From contig CAYWAP010000015.1 in NCBI GenBank assembly GCA_964456525.1, forward strand, positions 1 through 38,342: 38,342 nucleotides of DNA. Reading direction: 5' to 3'. The notes below the pieces were generated by a model. It was given only the letters and a program-made list of their open reading frames with translations, was not told the DNA's origin and made no database searches. Shown piece by piece: positions 7,631 through 14,398 of this stretch. Position 1 is the stretch's first letter. The number at the start of each line of letters is the position of its first letter. The stretch is from Onthomonas sp964456525. Lineage in GTDB: Bacteria > Bacillota > Clostridia > Oscillospirales > Oscillospiraceae. The position numbers and the translations under genes are program-made.

Positions 7631-8404
7631 ATGAATAGAAGATATCGCAAAACGATTATTGCAGGCAACTGGAAGATGAACAAGACGGCATCGGAGACCA
7701 AGGCCTTTGCTGATGAAATTAAGACCATGCTGCCCAAAGCAAAGTGGTGCGACGTCCTGATCTGTGTCCCCTTTGTCAACATCCCTGCCGCTCAGAAGGC
7801 GTTCAAGGATACCCGCGTTATGATCGGCGCTGAGAACGTCTCTGAGCACGAAAAGGGCGCTTACACCGGCGAAGTTTCCGCTGCTATGTTAAAGGATCTG
7901 GGCGTCAAGTATGTGGTAATTGGCCATTCCGAGCGCCGCCAGTATTGGAACGACGATGATCTCATCGTCAACAAAAAGGCTCTGGCTGCGGTTGAGGCCG
8001 GCCTGTATCCCATTATCTGCGTGGGCGAGTCTCTGGAGCAGCGTGAGCTGGGCGTCACCAAGGAACTGATCGACCTCCAGGTCAAGACCGCTCTGGCCGG
8101 CATTCCCGCGGACAAGATGCGCCATGTCGTCATCGCCTATGAGCCCCTGTGGGCAATCGGCACCGGCAAGACCGCAACGGCTGAGCAGGCCAATGAGGTC
8201 AACGAGGAGATCCGTACCGTCATCCGCAAGCTGTATGGCGCCCGCGTTGCCCGCTCCGTCACCATCCTCTACGGCGGCTCCATGAACGATCAGAACGCCG
8301 AGGAGCTGCTGGCTCAGCCCGACGTGGACGGCGGCCTGATTGGCGGCGCTGCCCTGGTGCCCGAGAAACTGACTGCCATCATCAACGCTGCAAACCAGGA
8401 GTAA
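7631..8404 (+). CDS. tpiA: Triosephosphate isomerase
   Basis: 257 residues, slightly longer than the usual 250. It interconverts dihydroxyacetone phosphate and glyceraldehyde-3-phosphate. Catalytic motifs are all present: GNWKMN (lysine, residues 12-17), GHSERR (histidine, near 98), YEPLWAIGTGKTA (glutamate and flexible loop 6, near 170) and YGGSM with GGLIGGAAL phosphate-binding loops near the C-terminus. The start ATG is preceded by AGAGG 8 bp upstream. It is second in the glycolytic series; the gaps on either side are long for a tight operon and contain hairpins, suggesting possible separate or processed transcripts. Confidence 0.97.
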   Translation: MNRRYRKTIIAGNWKMNKTASETKAFADEIKTMLPKAKWCDVLICVPFVNIPAAQKAFKDTRVMIGAENVSEHEKGAYTGEVSAAMLKDLGVKYVVIGHSERRQYWNDDDLIVNKKALAAVEAGLYPIICVGESLEQRELGVTKELIDLQVKTALAGIPADKMRHVVIAYEPLWAIGTGKTATAEQANEVNEEIRTVIRKLYGARVARSVTILYGGSMNDQNAEELLAQPDVDGGLIGGAALVPEKLTAIINAANQE

Positions 8405-8453
8405 TCGGGCTCCATAGAGCACTGGCATGTGTGTTTCGTTGGTGATTTGACCC

Positions 8454-8665
8454 CTGTCCCGGTAGGGACAGCTTTGGGAAACGCACTGCCGCTGCCATTG
8501 TGAACGTTATGCCCGGTGGATTCCTGCCGGGCATTTTCAAGGCCCTTCCTTTGGAGGTCCAGGGCACACCCTGTGTGCCCGTTTATGTACAAAGCCCCGG
8601 CGGGGGAACCCCGTTTCCCCTCTGCAATGGGCTATCAATCGGAATGCCGCCCCACAAGGCATTCC
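8454..8665 (+). other. Hairpin-rich gap between tpiA and gpmI
   Basis: The 339-bp gap (8405-8743) holds no convincing gene. It has three perfect inverted repeats: CTGTCCC/GGGACAG (8454-8471), ATGCCCGG/CCGGGCAT followed by TTTC (8509-8537, a weak terminator), and GGAATGCC/GGCATTCC (8641-8665). I found no good promoter here. The series could attenuate or process a tpiA-gpmI transcript; that reading is inference. Confidence 0.5.
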
Positions 8666-8743
8666 GCCCCCTGCCCCTGCGGCCTGTGCGGCCTCAGCCG
8701 GGCAAAATCACCCCACTTTTTATGAATTGAAAAGAGGACCAAT

Positions 8744-10264
8744 ATGAAAACTCCCACAACACTGATTATCATGGATGGCTACGGCCTGAGTGATGAAACC
8801 AAGGGAAACGCCATTGCCAATGCCCACAAACCCCATCTGGACAAACTCTTTGCCGAGAACCCCACCTCCCAGCTGTCCGCTTCCGGTCTGGATGTGGGTC
8901 TGCCCGATGGACAGATGGGCAACTCCGAGGTTGGCCACACCAACATCGGCGCCGGGCGCGTCGTCTTCCAGGATCTTCCCAAAATTTCCAAGGCCATCCG
9001 GGAGGGGACGTTCTTTGAAAACCCCGTCTACAAGAAAGCCATGCTGGCCGCAAAAGAGGCTGGGAAAGCCGTTCACATCTATGGCCTGATGTCCGACGGC
9101 GGCGTCCATTCCCACATTGAGCACATCCAGGCCGCCGTCAAGATGGCGCATGACCTGGGCTGTGAAAAGATCTTTGTCCACTGCTTTATGGACGGCCGGG
9201 ACGTGCCCCCCACCTCCGGAAAGGGCTTTGTGGCCCAGATGAAGGCGACCTGCGACCAGTACGGCGCCAAAATCGCCACGATCTCCGGCCGTTACTATGC
9301 AATGGACCGCGACACCAACTGGGACCGCATTGAGCGCTCTTATCAGGCAATGGTCTACGGCCAGTCCGACGCTCGCTTCATTGACGACCCGGTGGGCGCC
9401 ATGCAGGCAAGCTATGACGCCGGCGTGACCGACGAATTCGTCATTCCCGTCATTACAGCTGAAAACGCCGAAATCGGCGACGGCGACTCCATCATCTTCA
9501 TGAACTTCCGCCCGGACCGCGCCCGGGAGATCACCCGCAGCTTTGTCGACCCCGACTTTACCGGGTTTGAGCGCAAAAAGGGCTTCTTCCACGTCAACTA
9601 TGTCTGCACCACCTCCTATGACGCCACCATGCCCAACGTGGAAATCGCCTTCCCCAAGGAAACGCTGGACACCATTTTCGGCGAATATATCTCCCAGCAG
9701 GGCATGACGCAGCTGCGAATCGCCGAGACGGAGAAGTACGCCCATGTCACCTTCTTCTTCAACGGCGGCGTGGAGAAGGTTTTCCCCGGTGAGGACCGCT
9801 GCCTGATCGCCTCCCCCAAAGTGGCCACCTATGACCTGAAGCCCGAGATGTCCGCCTACGAGGTCTGCGATCAATGTGTGGAGCGGATTCTGTCCGGCAA
9901 GTATGACGTCGTGATTCTGAACTTTGCGAACTGCGACATGGTGGGCCATACCGGCATCTATGAGGCTGCCCGTCTGGCTGTTGAGACGGTTGACAAGTGT
10001 GTTGGCCGGGTCGTCGAGGCCACCTCTCAGATGGGCGGCATCTCGCTGATCACCGCGGACCACGGCAACGCTGAGCGCATGCTGCAGGACGACGGGGTCA
10101 AACCCTACACCGCTCACACCACCAACCCGGTTCCCTTCTGCATTGTGGGCGCCGATGTCAAGCTGAAAAACGGCCGTCTGGCTGACATTGCTCCCACCAT
10201 GCTGGATCTGATGGGCCTGGAAAAGCCGGAGCAGATGGATGGCGAGAGCCTGATTGTGAGCTGA
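8744..10264 (+). CDS. gpmI: 2,3-bisphosphoglycerate-independent phosphoglycerate mutase
   Basis: 506 residues, as expected for the Mn2+-dependent, alkaline-phosphatase-superfamily enzyme that interconverts 3- and 2-phosphoglycerate. Seen in order: metal-binding MDGYGLSD (residues 9-16); catalytic serine in GQMGNSEVGHTNIGAGR (around residues 59-75); SDGGVHSH with the transferase-domain arginines RDVPPTSG and RYYAMDRD; FRPDRAREI; ILNFANCDMVGHTG; and the metal motif ADHGNAE near the C-terminus. The SD is AAAGAGGA before the ATG. This is the last gene of the glycolytic series and converges on mutY with a strong bidirectional terminator between them. Confidence 0.97.
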   Translation: MKTPTTLIIMDGYGLSDETKGNAIANAHKPHLDKLFAENPTSQLSASGLDVGLPDGQMGNSEVGHTNIGAGRVVFQDLPKISKAIREGTFFENPVYKKAMLAAKEAGKAVHIYGLMSDGGVHSHIEHIQAAVKMAHDLGCEKIFVHCFMDGRDVPPTSGKGFVAQMKATCDQYGAKIATISGRYYAMDRDTNWDRIERSYQAMVYGQSDARFIDDPVGAMQASYDAGVTDEFVIPVITAENAEIGDGDSIIFMNFRPDRAREITRSFVDPDFTGFERKKGFFHVNYVCTTSYDATMPNVEIAFPKETLDTIFGEYISQQGMTQLRIAETEKYAHVTFFFNGGVEKVFPGEDRCLIASPKVATYDLKPEMSAYEVCDQCVERILSGKYDVVILNFANCDMVGHTGIYEAARLAVETVDKCVGRVVEATSQMGGISLITADHGNAERMLQDDGVKPYTAHTTNPVPFCIVGADVKLKNGRLADIAPTMLDLMGLEKPEQMDGESLIVS

Positions 10265-10314
10265 GATTGGTTTCCGCCCGGAAAAAGGGCCTGACACTGA
10301 ATCTTCTATCAAAT

Positions 10315-10351
10315 AAAGAACCGTTTTCCGCAATGGGAAACGGTTCTTTTT
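10315..10351. terminator. Bidirectional terminator between gpmI and mutY
   Basis: Arms 10315-10329 and 10335-10349 pair over 15 bp (one wobble) around the loop GCAAT. A T-run follows on the plus strand, and the A-tract at the base gives a T-tract on the minus strand, so it can stop both gpmI and mutY. Confidence 0.85.
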
Positions 10352-10396
10352 CTCTCTGGCAGACTGCCGCCGGAATCACTTGTTTCACTGCATGCG

Positions 10397-11455
10397 TCAC
10401 GCGCTCCCCCGCAGCCGCTCTTCCACGACCTTCCGGAAGGAATCAAAGGCGCCAGGGACGGCATAAACGGACTGCAATTCGTCCAAGTCCGCCCAGACCC
10501 ATCCGTCAGGCAGCGCATCCCCCGCCACCGTCCAGATCACTGAGGTCATGTGCCATTCTATGTGCGTAAAAATATGTCGGCCCACCGGGCCAACCTCCTC
10601 CTGCACAGGAGAAAAGTTTTCCAAAACTGTGCGTTTTTCTGTGGAAGAAAACCCCGGAAACTCCCACAGACGGGAGAGCAATCCCCTGGAGGGACGGCGG
10701 CGAAGGGCCACCTTTTTTCCACAGAAAATAAGGAAAATCTCCCGACTCTCCACCTTTCGCGGCTTTTTAGGCTCTTTCACCGGAAGAATGCCCGTCAGCC
10801 CCTCCTTTCTGGCTGTGCAAAATTCCGCCACCGGGCAACGCTCGCAATCCGGCGCGCCGTTGGGAATGCACACCAGGGCCCCCAATTCCATCAGGGCCTG
10901 ATTGTAAAAGCCGGGCATATCCAGGGACATTGTCTCCAGCAGGGCGGCCCGGATGGCCCGTTTTGTCTCCGGTTTTCCAATGTCGGACCGGTCCCCTGTG
11001 ATTCGGGTGATGACCCGCAGCACATTTCCGTCCACCGCGGGCACCGCCTGGCCAAAGGCGATCGACGCAATCGCACCGGCGGTGTAGTCCCCCACACCGG
11101 CCAGCTGCAAAAGCTGGTCATAGGAGGAGGGAAATTCCCCGCCAAAGTCATCCATAATCTGCCGGGCAGCTTTTTGGAGATTCCTCACCCGGCTGTAGTA
11201 ACCCAGCCCCTGCCAGAGCTTCAAGAGCACGTCTTCCGGGGCAGCTGCCAGAGCCTCCACCGTGGGCAGCGCCTTCAAAAACCGGTCATAATAGCCCAAA
11301 ACCGCCGTGACCCGGGTTTGCTGCAACATGACCTCTGACAGCCACACGTGGTATGGCGTGGGGTCGCTGCGCCAGGGCAGCGTCCGGGCATTCTCATGAT
11401 ACCAGTTCAACAGGGGAAATACGATGTTTTCCAACTGCTCTGCCGGTTGCGGCAT
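10397..11455 (-). CDS. mutY: Adenine DNA glycosylase MutY
   Basis: 352 residues from the ATG at 11455, which follows GGGAGGG. The frame stays open upstream only because it runs through the tRNA-Leu gene, so longer versions are artefacts. MutY removes adenine mispaired with 8-oxoguanine. Catalytic Glu41 lies in SEVMLQQTRV, the helix-hairpin-helix is LAGVGDYTAG (118-127), and catalytic Asp142 is in VDGNVLRV. The 4Fe-4S cysteines are C196, C204, C207 and C213, with a C-x7-C-x2-C-x5-C spacing that is one residue longer in the first interval than in E. coli. The C-terminal NUDIX-like domain (about 230-345), which recognises 8-oxoG, is present. A tRNA terminator separates it from the tRNA promoter. 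Confidence 0.95.
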   Translation of the reverse strand: MPQPAEQLENIVFPLLNWYHENARTLPWRSDPTPYHVWLSEVMLQQTRVTAVLGYYDRFLKALPTVEALAAAPEDVLLKLWQGLGYYSRVRNLQKAARQIMDDFGGEFPSSYDQLLQLAGVGDYTAGAIASIAFGQAVPAVDGNVLRVITRITGDRSDIGKPETKRAIRAALLETMSLDMPGFYNQALMELGALVCIPNGAPDCERCPVAEFCTARKEGLTGILPVKEPKKPRKVESREIFLIFCGKKVALRRRPSRGLLSRLWEFPGFSSTEKRTVLENFSPVQEEVGPVGRHIFTHIEWHMTSVIWTVAGDALPDGWVWADLDELQSVYAVPGAFDSFRKVVEERLRGSA

Positions 11456-11474
11456 AACACTCCCTCCCGTCTGT

Positions 11475-11508
11475 AAAAAGAAAATCACAACCGCCTTCTG
11501 GTTGTGAT
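11475..11508 (-). terminator. Terminator after tRNA-Leu
   Basis: On the minus strand ATCACAACC-AGAAGGC-GGTTGTGAT (11508-11484, perfect 9-bp stem) is followed by TTTTCTTTTT. It lies just upstream of the mutY SD, so mutY relies on readthrough or an unseen promoter. Confidence 0.85.
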
Positions 11509-11521
11509 CTTGAAAAAGCTG

Positions 11522-11605
11522 TGGTGCGGGTGGTGGGATTTGAACCCACACGCCGGAAGCACAAGAACCTAAATCTTGCATGTCTGCCAATTCCATCACA
11601 CCCGC
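11522..11605 (-). tRNA. tRNA-Leu (anticodon UAG)
   Basis: 84 nt including an encoded CCA. The acceptor arms GCGGGTG and CACCCGC pair perfectly, the discriminator is A, and the anticodon stem CAAGA/TCTTG encloses the loop TTTAGGT with anticodon TAG. There is a long variable arm, as required for a class II tRNA, and a T-loop GTTCAAATC. It reads CUN leucine codons. It has its own promoter and terminator. Confidence 0.96.
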
Positions 11606-11616
11606 GCATCATGAAG

Positions 11617-11645
11617 AGTGTAACACAACCGCCTTTCCTTGTCAA
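11617..11645 (-). promoter_or_regulatory. Promoter of tRNA-Leu
   Basis: Minus-strand -35 TTGACA (11640-11645), 17-bp spacer, -10 TACACT (11617-11622), ending 11 bp before the mature tRNA 5' end. Confidence 0.8.
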
Positions 11646-11659
11646 CGAATTCATCTTTT

Positions 11660-11697
11660 CATAAAGAAAAGCAGCTATGGAGTCCCACAGCTGCTCT
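11660..11697 (-). terminator. Terminator of secG
   Basis: On the minus strand AGCAGCT pairs with AGCTGCT (arms 11689-11695 and 11670-11676), extended inward by TGG/CCA, and is followed by TTTCTTT. It lies about 20 bp after the secG stop. Confidence 0.75.
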
Positions 11698-11717
11698 TAT
11701 GTTTCCGTCCCAATGTA

Positions 11718-11954
11718 TCAGATCAGATTCAGCACCAACACCAGGAACATAAACACAAATGCCACCCATTTGGTAATGCGGGCCAGACGGCCATCCCAGG
11801 AATTGGCTCTGTTTCTGGACAGGAAGGTGTCCGAATTGCCGCTGAGCGCGCCAGCTACGCCGGAACTCTTGCCCGACTGGAGCAACACCACACAAATCAG
11901 GAACAGGCAGGCAAGGGCCAGCAGCACAGTCAGAACAATTTTTGCAATACTCAT
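11718..11954 (-). CDS. secG: Protein translocase subunit SecG
   Basis: 78 residues from the ATG at 11954; an in-frame TTG at 11960 lies closer to the SD GGGAG and is the alternative start. SecG is the small third subunit of the SecYEG protein-export channel. It has two transmembrane helices (about residues 3-25 and 55-77) and the family's Gly/Ser-rich linker (LLQSGKSSGVAGALSG, then FLSRNRANSWDGRLARIT). Size and topology are typical of the family (70-80). It is a single-gene unit with a promoter about 70-100 bp upstream; the leader between them carries a bulged GC hairpin (about 11980-12001). Confidence 0.93.
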   Translation of the reverse strand: MSIAKIVLTVLLALACLFLICVVLLQSGKSSGVAGALSGNSDTFLSRNRANSWDGRLARITKWVAFVFMFLVLVLNLI

Positions 11955-12025
11955 AATCAACGAAACTCCCTTTCAAACAAACGCCGCCGGGTAACCCGCG
12001 GCGATATCAGTCTACATATGGGTAC

Positions 12026-12054
12026 ACTATATCACATTGCAGCCACAAATGCAA
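12026..12054 (-). promoter_or_regulatory. Promoter of secG
   Basis: Minus-strand -35 TTGCAT (12049-12054), 17-bp spacer, -10 TATAGT (12026-12031). From here to 12280 I see no gene; the stretch serves as spacer and upstream region for the small gene at 12281. Confidence 0.7.
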
Positions 12055-12280
12055 GTATAAATTCCCGCACTTCCCAAACCTTTTGGGAAAACCGGAATCT
12101 TGCAGAGACACAGGGGAACAATCCGGTGCTCTCCCCTGCTTTTCTGCCCATTTTCAGTGGTTTTCCTCCGCATAGTCCGTTTTATTACCCTTTGAATCTC
12201 TTACAATAGACGCATCAGAAAGACAAACGTCCAACCGCAAAGCACAGCGGTTCCCCAATCGTTGCAAAGGAGGCTTTCAA

Positions 12281-12406
12281 ATGAACGTGGAAATGCGAAA
12301 TGTCAGAGGTCACATTGAGGTTTACAATCAGTACGGAGAATTCCTCTTCTCTGCCGACACGGAGTGCGAGGCATGGCACGAACTGTATGATGAAGACGTG
12401 TATTGA
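12281..12406 (+). CDS. Unknown 41-residue protein
   Basis: A short gene with a very strong SD (AAAGGAGG, 12266-12273, 7 bp before the ATG) and tandem stops TGA TAA. It begins MNVEMRNVRGHIEVYN and ends in acidic DEDVY. It is acidic, has no membrane segment and no cysteine pair, and looks like a small beta-hairpin plus helix (GHIEVYNQYGEFLFSAD then EAWHELYDE). I do not recognise a named family. The assembly gap starts 5 bp after the stops, so downstream partners are unknown. That it is coding is supported by the SD and codon-like composition, not by homology. Confidence 0.65.
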   Translation: MNVEMRNVRGHIEVYNQYGEFLFSADTECEAWHELYDEDVY

Positions 12407-12411
12407 TAACA

Positions 12412-12511
12412 NNNNNNNNNNNNNNNNNNNNNNNNNNNNNNNNNNNNNNNNNNNNNNNNNNNNNNNNNNNNNNNNNNNNNNNNNNNNNNNNNNNNNNNNN
12501 NNNNNNNNNNN
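12412..12511. other. Assembly gap of 100 N
   Basis: Exactly 100 undetermined bases, the conventional placeholder for a scaffold join of unknown length. The neighbouring genes (41-residue gene on plus, cobO on minus) are convergent; both are complete at their 3' ends, so only intergenic sequence or whole genes are missing. Confidence 0.98.
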
Positions 12512-12512
12512 C

Positions 12513-13028
12513 CTAAAATTCTACCCCTTCTCTTGCGCCAATCCCCTTCTCATAGGGGTGGCGCAGGCTTTTCATCTCCGTCATATAATCGGCCCGAATG
12601 GTGAGCGCTTCCGCCGGGCGGCGGCCCGTCAGGACGATTTCAGCGTCCTGCCCGTAACGGTCCAGCAGCGCCGTCACCCGCTCCAGCGGGAGAAGCCCGG
12701 CGTTGAGGGCGGCGCACACTTCATCCAGAATCACCATCTCCGCCTCTCCCCCCTGCAACGCCGCCTCACAGGCATCCATCGCCCGGGAAAAGCGGTTTTT
12801 GGCCTCTTCCCGATCTCTTTCATCCATAGAGAAGGTAAACTTCACCCGATCCGGCAGGGGCAGCAGCGTCACGTTTTCCACCTTCCCAAGGGCAAAGCGC
12901 TCGCCGGAATGTTCGCTTTTCAGAAACTGGGCAATGAGAACCCGCCATCCCCGTCCGGCGGCCCGCAGGGCCAGTCCCATGGCGGCGGTGGTTTTCCCCT
13001 TGCCATCGCCGCTGTACAGGTGGATCAC
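12513..13028 (-). CDS. cobO: Cob(I)yrinic acid a,c-diamide adenosyltransferase, CobO/BtuR/CobA type
   Basis: 171 residues. It transfers the adenosyl group of ATP to cob(I)alamin or cob(I)yrinic acid diamide to form the coenzyme B12 type cofactor. The P-loop GDGKGKTT is at residues 7-14, with no N-terminal extension, so it is shorter than E. coli BtuR (196). Further motifs are QFLKSEHSGE, the Walker B-like MVILDEVCAAL near residue 100, and TGRRPAEAL. The C-terminus (RHPYEKGIGAREGVEF) matches the family, so the gene is complete despite ending next to the gap. Its ATG overlaps the stop of the M16 peptidase in an ATGA, so it is the last gene of the rpsO-pnp-M16 series. Confidence 0.92.
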   Translation of the reverse strand: MIHLYSGDGKGKTTAAMGLALRAAGRGWRVLIAQFLKSEHSGERFALGKVENVTLLPLPDRVKFTFSMDERDREEAKNRFSRAMDACEAALQGGEAEMVILDEVCAALNAGLLPLERVTALLDRYGQDAEIVLTGRRPAEALTIRADYMTEMKSLRHPYEKGIGAREGVEF

Positions 13029-14281
13029 AGGCCCAAAAGCGCCCGGTAATGCGCTTCCCCCTCCACGCGGCCCACAGCGGAAAAGCTGACCTGGGACCAG
13101 TCAAAGATCTCCTCGGCAAGGCGCTTCACGTCCTCACAGGTGACTGCGTCATAGGCGGCAATGATCTCCTCCGGAGACAACACCTGTCCGATCTGCAAAA
13201 TGCCTCTGGCAAGGTGGTTCATATGGGCGGTGGTGGACTCCAGCCCCATCAAAACGTTTGCCTTGGACAGCTCACGAGCCCGGGTCAGCTCCTCCTGGGT
13301 AATTCCCCGCTCCGTAAACTCCTGCAAGACCCTCTGGATGGCCCGAATCGCATTGGCTTCCATCTCTTTGTTCAAGGCAGTATAGACAGCGTAAAGGCCG
13401 GTGTCCGCGTAACAGGCGCCATAGGTGTAAATGCTGTAGCACAGCCCGCGCTTTTCCCGGATCTCCTGGAACAGCCGGGAGGACATCCCCCCGCCCAGAA
13501 TGGAGGACAACAGCTGCATCGAAAACCGGCGCTCGTCCTTCTCATGAAGCCCGGGAAAGGCTATGACCAGGTGATTTTGCTCAGTGGACTTCTTTTTCGT
13601 GATAAACCCGCTTTGATAGGCGGCCGGTTTGGGTGCCTTCAGCGAAACCGGCTCCAACTGCGCAAATCGTTCCTCAATCTCGTCCAAAATGCCGTCCTCA
13701 AAGCAGCCCGCCACCGAAACCACAATGCGCTCCGGCACATAGTGCGTGCGCTTATACTCTTTCAGCCACGCACCGGTCATCTTTTCCAGCGTGCTCTTTT
13801 TTCCCAGGATGGGACGGCTCAGAGAGGATCCCTTGAACACCACGCTGTTGAGCCGTTCGGACACCAGATCAGAGGGATCGTCGGCATACATGCCCATCTC
13901 CTCCAAAATGACGCCGCGCTCCGTCTGCACTTCCTCCTCCGCGAATTTCGCGTGAAAAAACATCTCACAGAGGATGTCCAGCGCCTCCCGCAGATGGGCG
14001 TTGAGCGCACGCCCGTAAAAGCAGGTCAGCTCTTTGGTGGTAAAGGCGTTGATCTGCCCGCCGATGGCATCCATCCGCTCTGCAATCCGGTTCGCAGGGC
14101 ATGCCTCGCTGCCCTTAAACAGCATGTGCTCAATAAAATGTGCCGCGCCGCTCTCCGAGGACTTTTCCTCTCGAGAGCCTGTATTCACCCAAATACCCAG
14201 CGCGGCGGAACTCATGGCGGGAATATGTTCCGACAAAATACGCACGCCATTGGGCAGCGTGCGCATATGATAATCCATCAT
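13025..14281 (-). CDS. M16 family zinc peptidase (pitrilysin/insulinase type, MlpA/YmxG-like)
   Basis: 418 residues from the first of two adjacent ATGs; AAAGGAGG lies 6 bp upstream. The inverted zinc motif HFIEH (His48, Glu51, His52) and the downstream glutamate region ERGVILEEMGMY are intact, so it is predicted to be an active metallopeptidase. The C-terminal half has the family segment SSILGGGMSSRLFQEIREKRGLCYS-like region that binds substrate. Length fits the single-chain bacterial type (about 410-430). It lies 117 bp downstream of pnp and overlaps cobO by 4 bp. A pnp-M16 peptidase pair is common in Firmicutes (ymxG/mlpA in B. subtilis). The natural substrate is not known. Confidence 0.93.
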   Translation of the reverse strand: MMDYHMRTLPNGVRILSEHIPAMSSAALGIWVNTGSREEKSSESGAAHFIEHMLFKGSEACPANRIAERMDAIGGQINAFTTKELTCFYGRALNAHLREALDILCEMFFHAKFAEEEVQTERGVILEEMGMYADDPSDLVSERLNSVVFKGSSLSRPILGKKSTLEKMTGAWLKEYKRTHYVPERIVVSVAGCFEDGILDEIEERFAQLEPVSLKAPKPAAYQSGFITKKKSTEQNHLVIAFPGLHEKDERRFSMQLLSSILGGGMSSRLFQEIREKRGLCYSIYTYGACYADTGLYAVYTALNKEMEANAIRAIQRVLQEFTERGITQEELTRARELSKANVLMGLESTTAHMNHLARGILQIGQVLSPEEIIAAYDAVTCEDVKRLAEEIFDWSQVSFSAVGRVEGEAHYRALLGL

Positions 14282-14398
14282 AGGGAGCCTCCTTTGGTAA
14301 CACCTCGTACATGCATGGCAGATTGAAAAAGGCGGTACCGCCAGAGGAACAGCAGTACCGCCCAAAGTTGCTTTTAGTGTATCCGAAAACGGTATGAT

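Noticed and set aside
8720..10333. A 537-codon minus-strand frame over gpmI
   Set aside because: Antisense shadow; gpmI has all catalytic motifs in the other strand.
11456..11599. N-terminal extension of mutY by 48 codons
   Set aside because: The extension is a translation of the tRNA-Leu gene and its terminator; the ATG at 11455 has a good SD.
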